Shown here: positions 1-11,051 of the stretch, piece by piece
How the letters are laid out: every line of letters starts with the position of its first letter
Numbering within the stretch: position 1 is the stretch's first letter
Assembly: GCA_031216445.1 (NCBI GenBank)
Contig: CM062196.1
Location: 25,617,501-25,681,500, forward strand
Length of the DNA: 64,000 bases
Reading direction: 5' to 3'
Source of the DNA: Lateolabrax maculatus
Lineage: Eukaryota; Chordata; Actinopteri; Acropomatiformes; Lateolabracidae
Made by a program: the position numbers and the translations under genes
The notes under the pieces: generated by a model
Seen by the model: the letters and a program-made list of their open reading frames with translations, nothing else
Databases searched by the model: none
What the model was told of the DNA's origin: nothing

Positions 1-246
1 TCTCCACCTTTATTACTATTTAGCCTTATTATGCTTTGAAAATATCCTTTATAGAGCCTTTTAATTTGGAGGAACCATATATCACAGCCCAAACACAATA
101 CACAATAGTGTGAAGACTGAACTAAAGATCCATCATCAGCCTCTTAAAAGTAAGAGGAAATACTTTAAAAACGAAATCACCAAACCAGCAGACTGGAACG
201 GAAAAGACTGGTGAAATGGAAAAAAGATGACACCAGGCAGCTGGAG

Positions 247-249
<3 letters not shown>

Positions 250-287
<38 letters not shown>
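250..287. repeat. (GT)n microsatellite
   Basis: Uninterrupted GT run of 38 bases. Confidence 0.95.
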
Positions 288-288
<1 letters not shown>

Positions 289-981
289 CCTCCCCGCCAG
301 TCTGCTTCGGCATCTAGCCAATGAGAACCAGACAGTGTGTGTATATATGACACAGTATAAGAACATTTACACTCTAAATCTACAGCTATACGTATTCATG
401 TTGCCCATTGGTTTTCATGCAGTGTGGCAGAAACATTACATGAACAAACAGATGAAGTTCAAGCGACAAAGTGAGACCAAACTCCTGTACGTGTCAGTGC
501 AGGTTTCACAGTGTGAGTGTGTCTTTACCCATAAAGTGTTTGACACTCTTCATCTTAACACGTTCACCAGGCTCCAGAAAAAAACAGTAATCCCGTTAAA
601 TGACAGTAATCTCATGGTATCCAAAACCAGTGAGGGCAACCCAACATCCAGCGGCAAGCCTGGTCCGTCAACAGCAGCTGCTCCTTCATCACCATCATGA
701 TCCTCATCATCAACTTAGACTGTTCCAGACGTCCGGAACAACAATCTCAAGCTTTCTCTCTCTTTTCTCCGGTTACGCATACACACACACGCACAGACGG
801 ACTGCGTGTGTTGTAGTTGTTCCATGCGTCTGTGGTCAGTTTTTCCAGCTCCAGCTGTAGTGAAACAGCTCTGCTCTGAGCTGCGAACAGCCTATCAGTT
901 GTCAGAGAGGGAGGGCAAACAGACTCTGTATCTTTAGAGAAAGAGACAAGAGGGAGAAATACAGAATGGAGTCTGAGCTGC

Positions 982-982
<1 letters not shown>

Positions 983-1039
<57 letters not shown>
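983..1039. repeat. (GT)n microsatellite
   Basis: Pure GT from 991 to 1039, with an imperfect lead-in. Confidence 0.95.
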
Positions 1040-1041
<2 letters not shown>

Positions 1042-1385
1042 TGCGTATACATGGATTTTTACAGGCTGGATGTTGGGCTCACCAAAATATGTGTGCTGTT
1101 GTGTCTATGCGCCTGTAGTGTTTTTACGACTGCCAAATGCAAACAGCGTGTGGAAGAAACCTTTATACACCAGATGACAGACTGAAGCGCATCTCCACCT
1201 GGTTTTCTTGAAGAGTTACATCACACTTTTTTCAGTGTGTAAGTCTCTAAAATAGCTCCGAGCCACAGTCGGTCTGCCAGTGAGGGTGGAGGCTCAGGGA
1301 CACATGCAAGACATTTAAACGGCTGAAAGCAGTTGGATTTCGTCTTCCCACACAGAGATGGAATAGAGGAACACTGGAGACACCT

Positions 1386-1594
1386 GCCTGGTTCTGCTTG
1401 AGGTTTCTACCTGTTAAAAGGGAGTTTTTCCTCGCCACTGTCGCCAAGTGCTGCTCATGGTGGGAACTGTTGGGTCTCTGTAAATAATATTTTAAAGAGT
1501 ATGGTCTAGACCTGCTCTATGTGAAAGCGTCTTGAGATAACTTTTGTTATGATTTGGCGCTATACAAATAAAATTGACTTGACTTGACTTGACC
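1386..1594 (+). mobile_element. L2-type LINE 3' tail only
   Basis: Starts at GCCTGGTTCTGCTTGAGG and matches the last about 205 bp of the two other L2 copies, including GGGAGTTTTTCCTCGCCACTG and the terminal TTTGGCGCTATACAAATAAA. It ends in a short TTGAC array. No coding part is retained. Confidence 0.88.
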
Positions 1595-1596
1595 TT

Positions 1597-2143
1597 CCGA
1601 CAGAGCTGTGGAGGGGCTGGGAGTGTCAGTGGTTGTGTATTCATCTGCAACCTGGTGTCAAAATTCTGTACAGAACAGATGGTTCACTCTTAAACAGGTT
1701 GGAGGCCAAGTCCGACGTCTGCACCACGTCCATCCTGGAGCTTCAATATGCTGATGATAATGTTGTCTTTGCCCATTCAGAAGATCAGCAGTGCATCCTT
1801 AATGCATTTGCTCAAGTTTACGGACAGGCCCTGAATATCAGGAAGAAACTGATTCTCCATCAGACGCCACTGGACGGCACCACCGCATTCCTACCGTTAA
1901 CAGCGTCAAACTAAAATGTGGGTCAGCTCCTACAGTGGCAGCCTCGCCCCCCAGAGCTGACAGAAGCAAAGGAACACATCATCGTATCGGCTGTGTCAGC
2001 AGCAACAAAGGAGGGAGAGGCCATCCGCCGAGAAGGCCGATCCACCTCCAACCACGAGCTGCACCATGCATCTATGCCCACACTGCAGTAAAGTTTGTGC
2101 TTCCAGGATCTGCCTCTTCAGTCATGTCAAGATCCACAAATAG
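1597..2143 (+). mobile_element. Non-LTR retrotransposon fragment: YADD reverse transcriptase piece plus C-terminal zinc finger
   Basis: The frame at 1633-1914 contains LQYADDNVVFAHSEDQQ, the palm YADD box of a second LINE family common in fish, unrelated to the L2 copies here. The next block (1920-2143) shifts frame and ends in CPHCSKVCASRICLFSHVK-IH followed by TAG. The spacing C-x2-C-x12-H-x4-H fits the C-terminal C2H2 finger of that family. Everything between motif C and the C-terminus (about 200 codons in full-length relatives) is missing, so this copy is internally deleted and inactive. It directly abuts the L2 tail at 1594. Confidence 0.75.
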
Positions 2144-2564
2144 GACACCTCATGAGGGATACGATAATCAACCCCGAGTGATCGCTGATGATCATTTACA
2201 TTATTTGCGTCCGCATTTTCAGGCTTATTTTCCATTCTCTGCTTATTTTCCAAGCCAACAAACATGTTGCTGATATTCTGTTTACTAGAAAATCAGCAAC
2301 AAGTTTGTTGGCTTTTTCTCTGCTCTCATCTCTTATATGCTCCTCTCCTTTCTTCTCTCCCTAATTTTTAAATTCTGTGTCTTTGTTAGCATGGTTGTAG
2401 CAAAAGTAGGATTACATTTAAGTCAATTCACAGACATTATACTAAGACATCTTGTAAAAGCTATTTGATAATCACTGCTCTTATTGCCAATGTTCCAGGT
2501 TGAGTGTTTAAGTCATGGGAACCAACCATTCACGACCAATAAGGCTTGCATCACACTATAACAA

Positions 2565-2740
2565 TCACACATGCACACGCATCCACACTCACACATGCAC
2601 ACGCACACATACACACACACTCACACATACACACACAAAGACAGGGCACAAACACAGACATGGAAGCACATGTGATGCTAACACACACATAGTGTAGGCA
2701 CATGCACACATATACAGACACGTGTGGACACATACACACA
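2565..2740. repeat. Imperfect CA-rich tract
   Basis: About 175 bases of interrupted CA/CACA with GCA and TCA units. Open frames here are artefacts of the repeat. Confidence 0.85.
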
Positions 2741-5246
2741 TTGTTTTCAATACAATGTCTATCGACCTGTCAGATTTGTTTTGGGAACTACTTCCTATAG
2801 GAGCATAAACAATACTGTATTCCCTGGCAAGTAATGCGTTTATGTGTTCATTATTCTCTTCCATTGTACAGAAGTTTTCCAAAACAAGAACTCTGTGTAA
2901 AGGAAGTGAAAGAGCATGACTTGTGTTCATACAATAAGATCAAATTCTTGCATCTATCACACACTATCCGCAAATACAACCATATGAAACTTCATGAAGA
3001 TTCTTGCATTGTCAAACCATCATTACTGTTTTCCAGAGGCTGATACTTTGTCTATGTTGGTCCACAACTGTGGCTATTCAAAATGATGTTCATATACTGC
3101 TAATTTGTTCATAACTTCTGTATTGAACGCTGCATGTTCACTCGTAACATTTTCCTTTTCCAGTCGAGGAACTGTGACAAACAGAGCACATCATCTCGTG
3201 AGCAGTGGTTTTTAGTTGCCAGGAGAGGATATTGTAGGAAAAAAGATGAGATACACCGAGAGCTAAAGATCCAGTACACCATACAGGTGTCTCCACCTCT
3301 TGCTGATTAGACCCGTGCTCAGATTAATGTTGAGTGGATCTACACTCTGCAGGAAGTAGCGTGGGTTGGGTTGTAAACATAAACCATAGGACCTAGCAGC
3401 AACACCAACACCTACCAACACTTCTGTATCGTTCTAGAGGGCATGGATAAACAACATATTTTATTGTTTAATTTGGAGGACTTGTTGGTATGTGATGGAG
3501 AGATGGTCTCAAAAGGTAGTAAACTGATGTACAATATAGTAATGGGATAATGAGAGGTTTTGTTTACTCTCTTGGTTAGATCAATAGCATAGCGCATGTG
3601 TACAATATCAGCAGCATCAAATAAGAGTGGAATTGCAAAACATGAATTGAAGTTTTTAGATCCATCCATAAGTCCATCCCCAAAATCTTTGAAACAAAAG
3701 TAATAAGTGGATGGAAAGAGGTGGAGACAGGCCTCAGTGTCAGGTAGGTCCAGTGTTTGTATGTACCATCTCAATAACAACAGTATGCAGGACATGAACA
3801 GGATGTTATTGTGTGTGTATATACAGTGTGTGTATTTGTGTGCAGTTGGGCAGCGACTGTGTGTCTTAGCTCAGTCTACCTTGCTGGTACTACTTACCAG
3901 CAGGCCTCCCACACACTCACAATAGAGTCTGTGTTAAACAGCTCACATAACAGAGGAGATTACACTGAGTCTTTATCTGATGACTGAACCACAGTGAACC
4001 ACAGGCCTGATGATCATTCTTTGGTACACTATATTGGCATCTGTGATGCTGCACCTCTGCCCGATCAGGAGGACTACATTGTTTTATTATAGCTAGGAAA
4101 GAACCTATTTTTGCCCAATCCATCCCTGCTAATCTTCTGCAGATCTGTCCACACATCCAGAACTCATTGCATCCAAGAGGGACATCTGACCATGCAGCCA
4201 GTGGTCATAAACCTTCCACATCCATGAGGAAAAGAATTCCTCCATGTAGTTGAAGAATTGAGATTAAAGGTGCTCCCTCTCCTAATCCTAACCCTAAATC
4301 TTTCATAGGGATCACAGAATGAAAATAGGTGCTCGGTGTCCCAATTAGGAGTTTAAAAATCACAAAGATAAAGATCGTCAGAACACTTTAACAGGCCAAA
4401 GAAAAGAAACTGCATTTCTTACTTCTACTGCCATCCTTTGAAATGTGGTGACGAAGTGACCAGCAGTTATGCTGCTAAGCTGCTCACCACCAGGGTAATC
4501 CTTTTAAATAAGGAGAAATGACCAACAACCCATTATTCTGTCATCTATATGTTCACTAATAAACATTGAAATGTGTGTTCATATGAGGTGTCCTCCGTGT
4601 AATTTAGTGTTCTGCACCTCTCATGTAAGAGCAGCATTTTGTGTTTAAAGGTCTTTGCTTTGGTGGATGTACACACTGAAATTCTGAAAACTGCCAAAAC
4701 AGTTGTAAAATACTGGGTTAAAGATTCAGTCAACACACCCCTGGATGTGCTTATTTTGTGAGCCTTAGGATTGAAATGAATAAGAGCAATTACTGCAATA
4801 TGAAATGCATTTATCCATTCATCTTACATAAACCATCCTTAGAATTGTGGCTGTGTTGTGTGAACTGCTTCTGTTGACTGACTCTCACATGTTCATAGAT
4901 CTGCGTGCCCAAAGGAGGACTTAATATACAGACCATAATCTCTGTTTATCTCCTTGATAGAGTCACTATGGAGCTCTCTCGCTCTCGCTTTGTCCTGTGG
5001 CAGTGGATTCCAACTACTCTGGGTCTAATTGAGGTTAGAGGCTGATATTTATAAATTATGTTCATTCATGTGATTGAACTGTACTCTTAGTGTGTTAAAA
5101 TGACCAAACGGAAGCCTTTTGGCATTATTAAAATACATAATTGAAGATAAATGTAACTTTGTTGTCTTGAGAATGAGCACTTTCTCAAACATGGGATGAA
5201 TTTAATGAGGAAATCGCAACAGCAGAAAATAGATGCTCTTCACTCA

Positions 5247-5426
5247 CGCACACACACACACACATACATTGTGCAGAGCCTGTATTGTTTTTGAGTGGTT
5301 GCTCCTCAAGGTCCAGGGGAAGGGGGGGTTTCCTATTGCTTCTCAGGAAGAAGGCGTCAGCGCGAGAAGACAATCAGAGGATGTCTAATGACAGGATCTG
5401 TTGATAACAGGGATCTCTCACACACG

Positions 5427-5451
<25 letters not shown>
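5247..5451. repeat. Two (CA)n microsatellites
   Basis: CA runs at 5249-5264 and 5417-5451, separated by unique DNA. Confidence 0.9.
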
Positions 5452-5460
<9 letters not shown>

Positions 5461-5919
5461 TGCAATGAATATCATTATCACCTCATGAAACATACACTAC
5501 TGACAAACAGGCACGGTCCCGACGATGTCTCAACACCAAGCACAAGGACTGACCTTACTACAAGCACCGATGACCATCATTATCCTCGTCATTACCCAGT
5601 GTGCTCATAGCTGTCTGTGCTGTTGTCACCATGAATCATCACATGCTCGGTCTTGGACAAGGGGACTGACACAGAACAAACATAGCAGGGTTTGGGGATT
5701 TTCTACACCAAAAACATCCCTGTAAATCAACTGGGTTCAACAGTTTATGCTAAGGCTTCAGCACAGCACTGGAAACAGACTGCTGACACAAACATGCCTC
5801 TTATCAGCCAAAAACCATCATTCAGAATAAAGAAACTTTGATTCAGTGCTGTTTTCATCACAAACACAATTTTATACTCATAGAAAAAAAATACAATTAC
5901 AATTATAAAATAAATACAA

Positions 5920-5952
5920 TTTTAAACAAGAAACAATGTTTCTTGTTTAAAA
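5920..5952. repeat. Perfect palindrome, 33 bp
   Basis: TTTTAAACAAGAAACA and its exact inverse flank a single A (16-bp arms). A 33-bp perfect dyad of this kind can extrude as a hairpin. It sits about 40 bp before family X copy 1. Confidence 0.85.
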
Positions 5953-5989
5953 CAGGTATTAGATCTCAATACCGCAATACTTTTTGACT

Positions 5990-6351
5990 TCCCTACCCTG
6001 ACTGTGGCTCTCATCAGCAAGCCTGTTGGTTCCTAAGGAAGACATAAATCTACACAAATATTTTTTGAAAAGGCTAATTTATTTCCTGAGGCAGCTGGGC
6101 ATGGTCATTTATAGCAAACATTATTTAAACTGGAGAAAATTGTGCATTTGTTTGGGACTATTTTCAACAGTGGATTAACCACATTTTCTTCTTTATTGAG
6201 TATTACAGCAGCGGGATGTCATTGTTCATGGTAATTAAGGAACCCAGTGTAACAGTGTGGCTCATTGGTGTGTTTTTGGACAACAACGGAGCTCTCTGGA
6301 ACAGAGGAAGAAAATAAATGAGACTGCAATAAACAGACAACACTTGTTAGT
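5990..6351 (+). repeat. Unnamed interspersed repeat, family X, copy 1
   Basis: Shares ordered blocks with copies at 15049, 54141 (inverted) and 61965: GGCTCTCA..AAGCC..TTGGTTCCTA, GGGACTATTTTCA.C.G.GGATTAA, TCATGGTAAT.AAGGAAC, GGA.CAACAA.GGAGCTCT.TGG.ACAGAGGAAGAA and A.ACTTGTTAG. There is no coding frame or reverse-transcriptase motif. About 360 bp. Confidence 0.7.
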
Positions 6352-6938
6352 TGCTCTCTGGTCTTTGTTGACAGTTAAACAGTTTTGAATATCATCAACC
6401 TTTAACTTTATTGAGAGCGATCTTATGTAAAAAATATCTTGATCTCACTGACACTTCCTGAATAAGTAAAACCTGACTAACAGACTAAACATCATCAAAG
6501 TGTGATCATTGTTGCTTATTTTAATGTTGTTTGTCATATCTGCTTGTCTTGTGTTTGTTTGACAGGGCTTTGATCTGATTGTTAGACAGCATGTTCAATT
6601 ACCTTTTGGAAAATGATGATCTAACAAACGCTATTTCCAGCCTTTCCTGAGCGGAAATTTTTGAATGTTACTGGGAGAGCAGGGAGGTGTCCTTTATTCT
6701 GTCTGACGTGAAAGAATTTTGATCAAGGTAGACCAATGCACCACTGCCTGCAACAAAATAACAGCTGCTACCAGAAAGTTACGTAAAAAAAACAAACTCT
6801 GATAATTGTTTGTGGCTTTGATTTCTGATCCGTAAAGTCCCAAATAATCCTGACAGACTGCCTCTTTCCTCTTTTATCTTGATTCTGCAAACTGTGGGGC
6901 AAACAACTGGACAGGTCACAGTCTCATAAGCAGCAGAA

Positions 6939-6973
6939 TTATATAATTTAATATTAAATATTAAATTATATAA
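6939..6973. repeat. AT-only near-palindrome, 35 bp
   Basis: Arms TTATATAATTTAATAT and its exact inverse flank a 3-base centre (TAA). The whole segment is A/T only. Confidence 0.85.
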
Positions 6974-8144
6974 AGTACAACCGCTAACAAAAGCTAACGA
7001 AAACACTCACTGGAGCTGACTAACTCTAAAAGACACATTCGAACGGTGGTTCATGGTTAAGGTTTGGTTAGGTTTAGGCACAAAAACAACCTTGTTAAAG
7101 TTAGGGAAAATAAAATAAATACTTTGTTAAACTTGCAATAACTATATTTTTTGGCAGCGGTAAAAAGTTTTAAACACAACATTAACGTATTATCACAGGT
7201 TGTAAATTCAATTTTCTCTCTCTTTTGGCTCAGTTTGTCTCTGCCAACTCCTGAGGGAAATATCTGGCTCTTCAGCTGCTGATGCTTCACTACGTTCACT
7301 AGCGAGTCTCTAACTGTGTCTCTCTACTTTGCTGCTGAGCAGGTGGGGTGCACTGGGTTCCTTGAGCTTTCACACTCATTCAGCTGATAATTCTCTGTAG
7401 GTTCATCACTACGAGCGACCCCGTTCACATTGTTTTCACATTGTCATTTGATACGTTGTTATCATAAAAATATCAATGATAGACACTTCGACTGGACAGG
7501 GGTCAAAGGTCATCGACCATAGGTGAGGACATTCACGTCTGACGCCAGAGACCATCAGACAGGGGGTCCCAGCTCCCCCTATTCATACGACCACTTAGGT
7601 ACGGAACTTAGGTCATGTGATGACTGAAAACAACAAGCAAGACACCAGCTGAGCAACTCTGTCTGTTGGTGGACTGGGATAAGGTTGAAAGGTTTGAAAA
7701 AAAGATAGTAAGTGGACCTTGAATTATGATTGTTTTAGTCAAATCACAAAGGCACTGTTGTATTTGTTGTTTCTACCCTGTAGTTTGTTGTATACTGCAT
7801 TTCTATTCTGTCCTAATGTGGGACACTAGTGTGCACTGGTGAAAAATGGGCCAATATTTTCACATTCCTTTTTAAGGGATAATCATATTTATCATATATT
7901 ATTTATGTGTGTTTACTGCACCTCCAGGCACATTAATGCATCGCAACACATTCAATGCTACTTGTACAATATGGAGTCTGTGCAAATATTGTGGCTTTGT
8001 GGGGGCTTGTGGTATTACATCTGACTGAAAATATTGCTGATCCAAAAATGTTAAACAGGCTTTGAAAACATCTTTAGTGTATTTATGTTGAACTTGCTAA
8101 TCCTCTATATTTGTACCAATGAAGCCAGCCTGCAGCTGGGGGTG

Positions 8145-8180
8145 CAGTCATTGTGCATCTAATGAGATGCACAATGACTG
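8145..8180. repeat. Perfect 16-bp hairpin with 4-base loop
   Basis: CAGTCATTGTGCATCT, loop AATG, then the exact inverse. Unlike the other two palindromes this one is of mixed base composition. Pairing does not extend beyond the 16 bp, so it is too short for a microRNA precursor. Confidence 0.85.
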
Positions 8181-8859
8181 GAAATAAATTCATCAACCAG
8201 GGCATCACTGCCAGTCTAATGTCTAAGGAACAGTTTCATTTTTTTTGTATTTTATGTGAAGAACAGTCTAATAGTGAAGTCAAATACCGACAACAGCTAC
8301 CTGGATGGTACCCATCGAAACTCAAAACCAACGCCAGCTTCAAATAAATGTCTACATTCAGGTTTCTAGTCATCAGGTCAAAATTTTACTTTGCCAACAA
8401 AAAAAAAAACCAGCAAAAAATGAATGGCATTCCCATCAGCCTCAGCTGTACTTTGTGCTTAGTGCTAATTAATTAATGTTAGCCCGCTGACACGCTACAC
8501 TGAGACGGTAAACATGGCAAAAATCACCTCAAACGTCGACAAGACAGGGAGGGCCCTCACTATGGCAAGCTGTCCACCTTGTCAGAGCTTTCTCTGGACG
8601 AATAACGCTTCTCTTTTTCATGCCAGGTTGGTTTATAGTTTCAGCGGCCATATTTTTAGTTGCTTTCATGATTATACCAGCTGCGCGGGGATGTTTGTGA
8701 TGCACCTGCTAAGCTTGTATTGGGTGTCAAGCAAACACAGGCAATAAACACCAAAACCCAACACAAATGGACATGTTGAAGGGAAGCATGGAATGGGAAG
8801 CGGAGGGATGGGTACATACTTCTTAGTATGGTTGACTCAGTCTCCTGACACACCCCCAG

Positions 8860-8990
8860 GAAGTGGTAGTAAGACTCCATCTCAGATGTGGAGATCCGTA
8901 CGGTGGAATATGCCTGTCCGTATTTACCACAGCTTGGACAGCGAGACGGCTGGGTCTGATGCCGTGGCCCACCTACAGCGTCCATCTCAG
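8860..8990 (+). CDS. Exon-like segment, unidentified (strand uncertain)
   Basis: Plus-strand splice signals are good (CACACCCCCAG acceptor, CTCAG|GTCAGA donor). Two plus frames are open, one containing RWNMPVRIYHSLDSETAG, the other GDPYGGICLSVFTTAW. A minus frame (CPSCGKYGQAYSTVRISTSE, donor AGAA|GTATGT) is also open. A plus chain 8860-8990, 9176-9208, 10948-11051 keeps phase without stops, but no product is recognised. It may be part of a coding gene or of a non-coding transcript. Confidence 0.25.
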
Positions 8991-9175
8991 GTCAGAACTC
9001 CACCTAACTTCACCTGGGACAAGCGTGTGTGTGTGTCTTCCTATCTACTGCATCTGCCCATCAAGCCTGCCCACTGGCTCTGCAGCAGACGCAGCAGAAT
9101 AATCCATGTTTCCTCGATGCTTCTGCTGCCTGTTACACACACACTCACACACACCGTTTCTTTCTTTCCCTGCAG

Positions 9176-9208
9176 CAATGCTACTGCAGCTGTCCCCTCT
9201 CCAGCAAG
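9176..9208 (+). other. Possible 33-base micro-exon
   Basis: CAATGCTACTGCAGCTGTCC and 13 more bases sit between a strong acceptor (TTTCTTTCCCTGCAG) and a donor (AAG|GTGCGT). The length is a multiple of three and all frames are open. Supports, weakly, a plus-strand transcript with 8860-8990. Confidence 0.22.
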
Positions 9209-10940
9209 GTGCGTCTAACCTCCCTCTTGTCTCTCTGTATGTCTCTCTGCATAATCTCAGCGTTAGAAAGTAAAGCCTATTACAGGATTTGGGCATATGC
9301 CCGCACCCCCCCACCCCACGACTATCACAGACACAAACAGCTACAACCTGCTGTGAGGGAGTGACTCCACACTTAGGTGGTTCATCTCACCTCCGTTGAC
9401 TCCGTCCCGTCACCGCGGTGTCGCTGCTGGATTACAGTAATGCAGTGGATGCTGACGCACATTCAAGCCTTTGTAGCTTTTACTACATTCCTCACAGAAA
9501 GCAACTGAGAGGCACTAACATGGAGTGTCGTTTCAAAAACAGCTTTAAAAATGATATTAGAGATAAAAAACAAACAAACAAAAAAAAACTAGACTGCATT
9601 TTTAATTTAATTTTCTTTTTAATTATGACAGTAAGGTGGTATTTATGTTGATCATTGCGATGACAAATACAGTTGTCACTATTACACACAGAAAACAGCT
9701 TAAAGGAGATGAAAGTAGTGAATGTGATTGGCCATAATTGTCATAACCCCTCATTATGCCCTCCTTGGCAGGGCACACACACAAGAAAATAGAGCCCTAC
9801 CGTTCTGAGACATATGTTTGTCATGTACTGTACAGTGGTTATGTACTGTGTTAGTTTGTTGGTTGTATGTTGTTACCCAGACTCAAGGACCAAAGTAAAA
9901 ATATGTCTTGGACATTTTTATTTTGTTTTGTAGTCTTGTGGGATTCGTAGTCCTTCTTATAATGTCAGATAATCGAAACTAAACTAAAAACTGATCTGCG
10001 TGAAAGTCATTAAATATCATTAAATGTTGCTCCTGATGCTGCGGTTGTTTCTTGAGTTGATGCTTTACAGCAGACCAGACACTGTCATGTCAACCACAAA
10101 CCAAAGCCAGCATTGATCAATGATCATAAAAATATTTTTTGATGACAAACATTAATTTTTTTTTGTTTCAAATATCATTATTTTACATGTCTCTCAAGGC
10201 TAATATTGCTATTTAGTTTATCATTATATGTATGTTTCTTTTAACATAAGATTATTTCAATTTTGCCATTTGATGTTCATACTACTGTGCCAAAATCAAA
10301 ACCACGAAAATGTTTATATAAAATAAATAAATGCCAACATTAATATATGCCCCAAAGAGTAAAGGTTTTCATCAGTATTTCAATTGCACCTCACCAATGA
10401 GTACATTCAAGAAGAAACTGCAAAAGCAAATAAAAAAAAAAATCTAAAGATACTGCAGCCACATGTCACTTGTCTATACTGCAGGCAATCACGCAGAGAA
10501 CATTTTTTTTGTAAAAAGAAACAAAATGAGCTCAAATACAAAAAATAATCCAAAATAAGTGGAAGTGATGTGTACCGGAGCATCGACACAGTGGTACACA
10601 ACTCTCATTGTAAACAATGCGACAGCTGACTTTCATGTCAAGTAGTGTATCTTTTATGCATCACATTTCAGAAATGACGCAATGATGTAACCTCTACCAC
10701 AATCTTCCTGTATCTGCTCACCTGTCAGCACTGCTGAAGAGCATGTCATACTGTACAACAGGGACAAAAATACACACAAAAAACAGTAAGACCAAATAAC
10801 ATCATTTCATTTCCACGGTTCTCACTACTGAGATATAGAAGGAGCAGAAACTTTTCCTTTTCCTTGGGGCCACTGGACATCCTGAAGGGCCCCCTATCAT
10901 TGAACTCCACACTAAACTCCAGTGGACTTCAGGTCTGTTT
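9209..10940. other. Non-coding stretch
   Basis: AT-rich, with several A and T runs. Nothing recognisable. Confidence 0.55.
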
Positions 10941-11051
10941 TACTTAGACCACATTCTTATGGGTGGCTGGTTTTTAAAGGGGTTCCAGTCCCCATCACTG
11001 ACAATGCCGAAGTGGTACCAAGCGATCGGGCCACAGTACATCTTGTTCCAG
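10941..11051 (-). CDS. Exon-like segment, possible C-terminal coding exon (strand uncertain)
   Basis: The minus strand reads WNKMYCGPIAWYHFGIVSDG and continues through WNPFKNQPPIRMWSK to a TAA. Third codon positions are mostly C or T and rarely A, as in true coding DNA. The minus acceptor (GGGTCAG) has a poor pyrimidine tract. On the plus strand the same block is bounded by a good acceptor (TCTGTTTTACTTAG, exon from 10948) and donor (CAG|GTACTG after 11051), and two frames are open. I do not recognise the protein on either strand. Confidence 0.3.

Larger units (their letters stand above)
2144..5900. other. Non-coding stretch
   Basis: AT-rich unique DNA interrupted by the CA-rich tract at 2.6 kb and two CA runs at 5.2-5.4 kb. 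Open frames are short and without motifs. No gene, tRNA or conserved domain seen. Confidence 0.6.
6352..8859. other. Non-coding stretch with two palindromes
   Basis: Apart from the inverted repeats at 6939 and 8145, I see no gene. Open frames (60-80 codons) lack splice context and motifs. Confidence 0.6.

Noticed and set aside
227..700. 157-codon frame at the left edge
   Set aside because: It runs through the GT microsatellite (poly-VC codons) and has no domain or splice support.
2589..2930. 113-codon minus frame
   Set aside because: Mostly cysteine/valine/methionine codons from the CA-rich tract.
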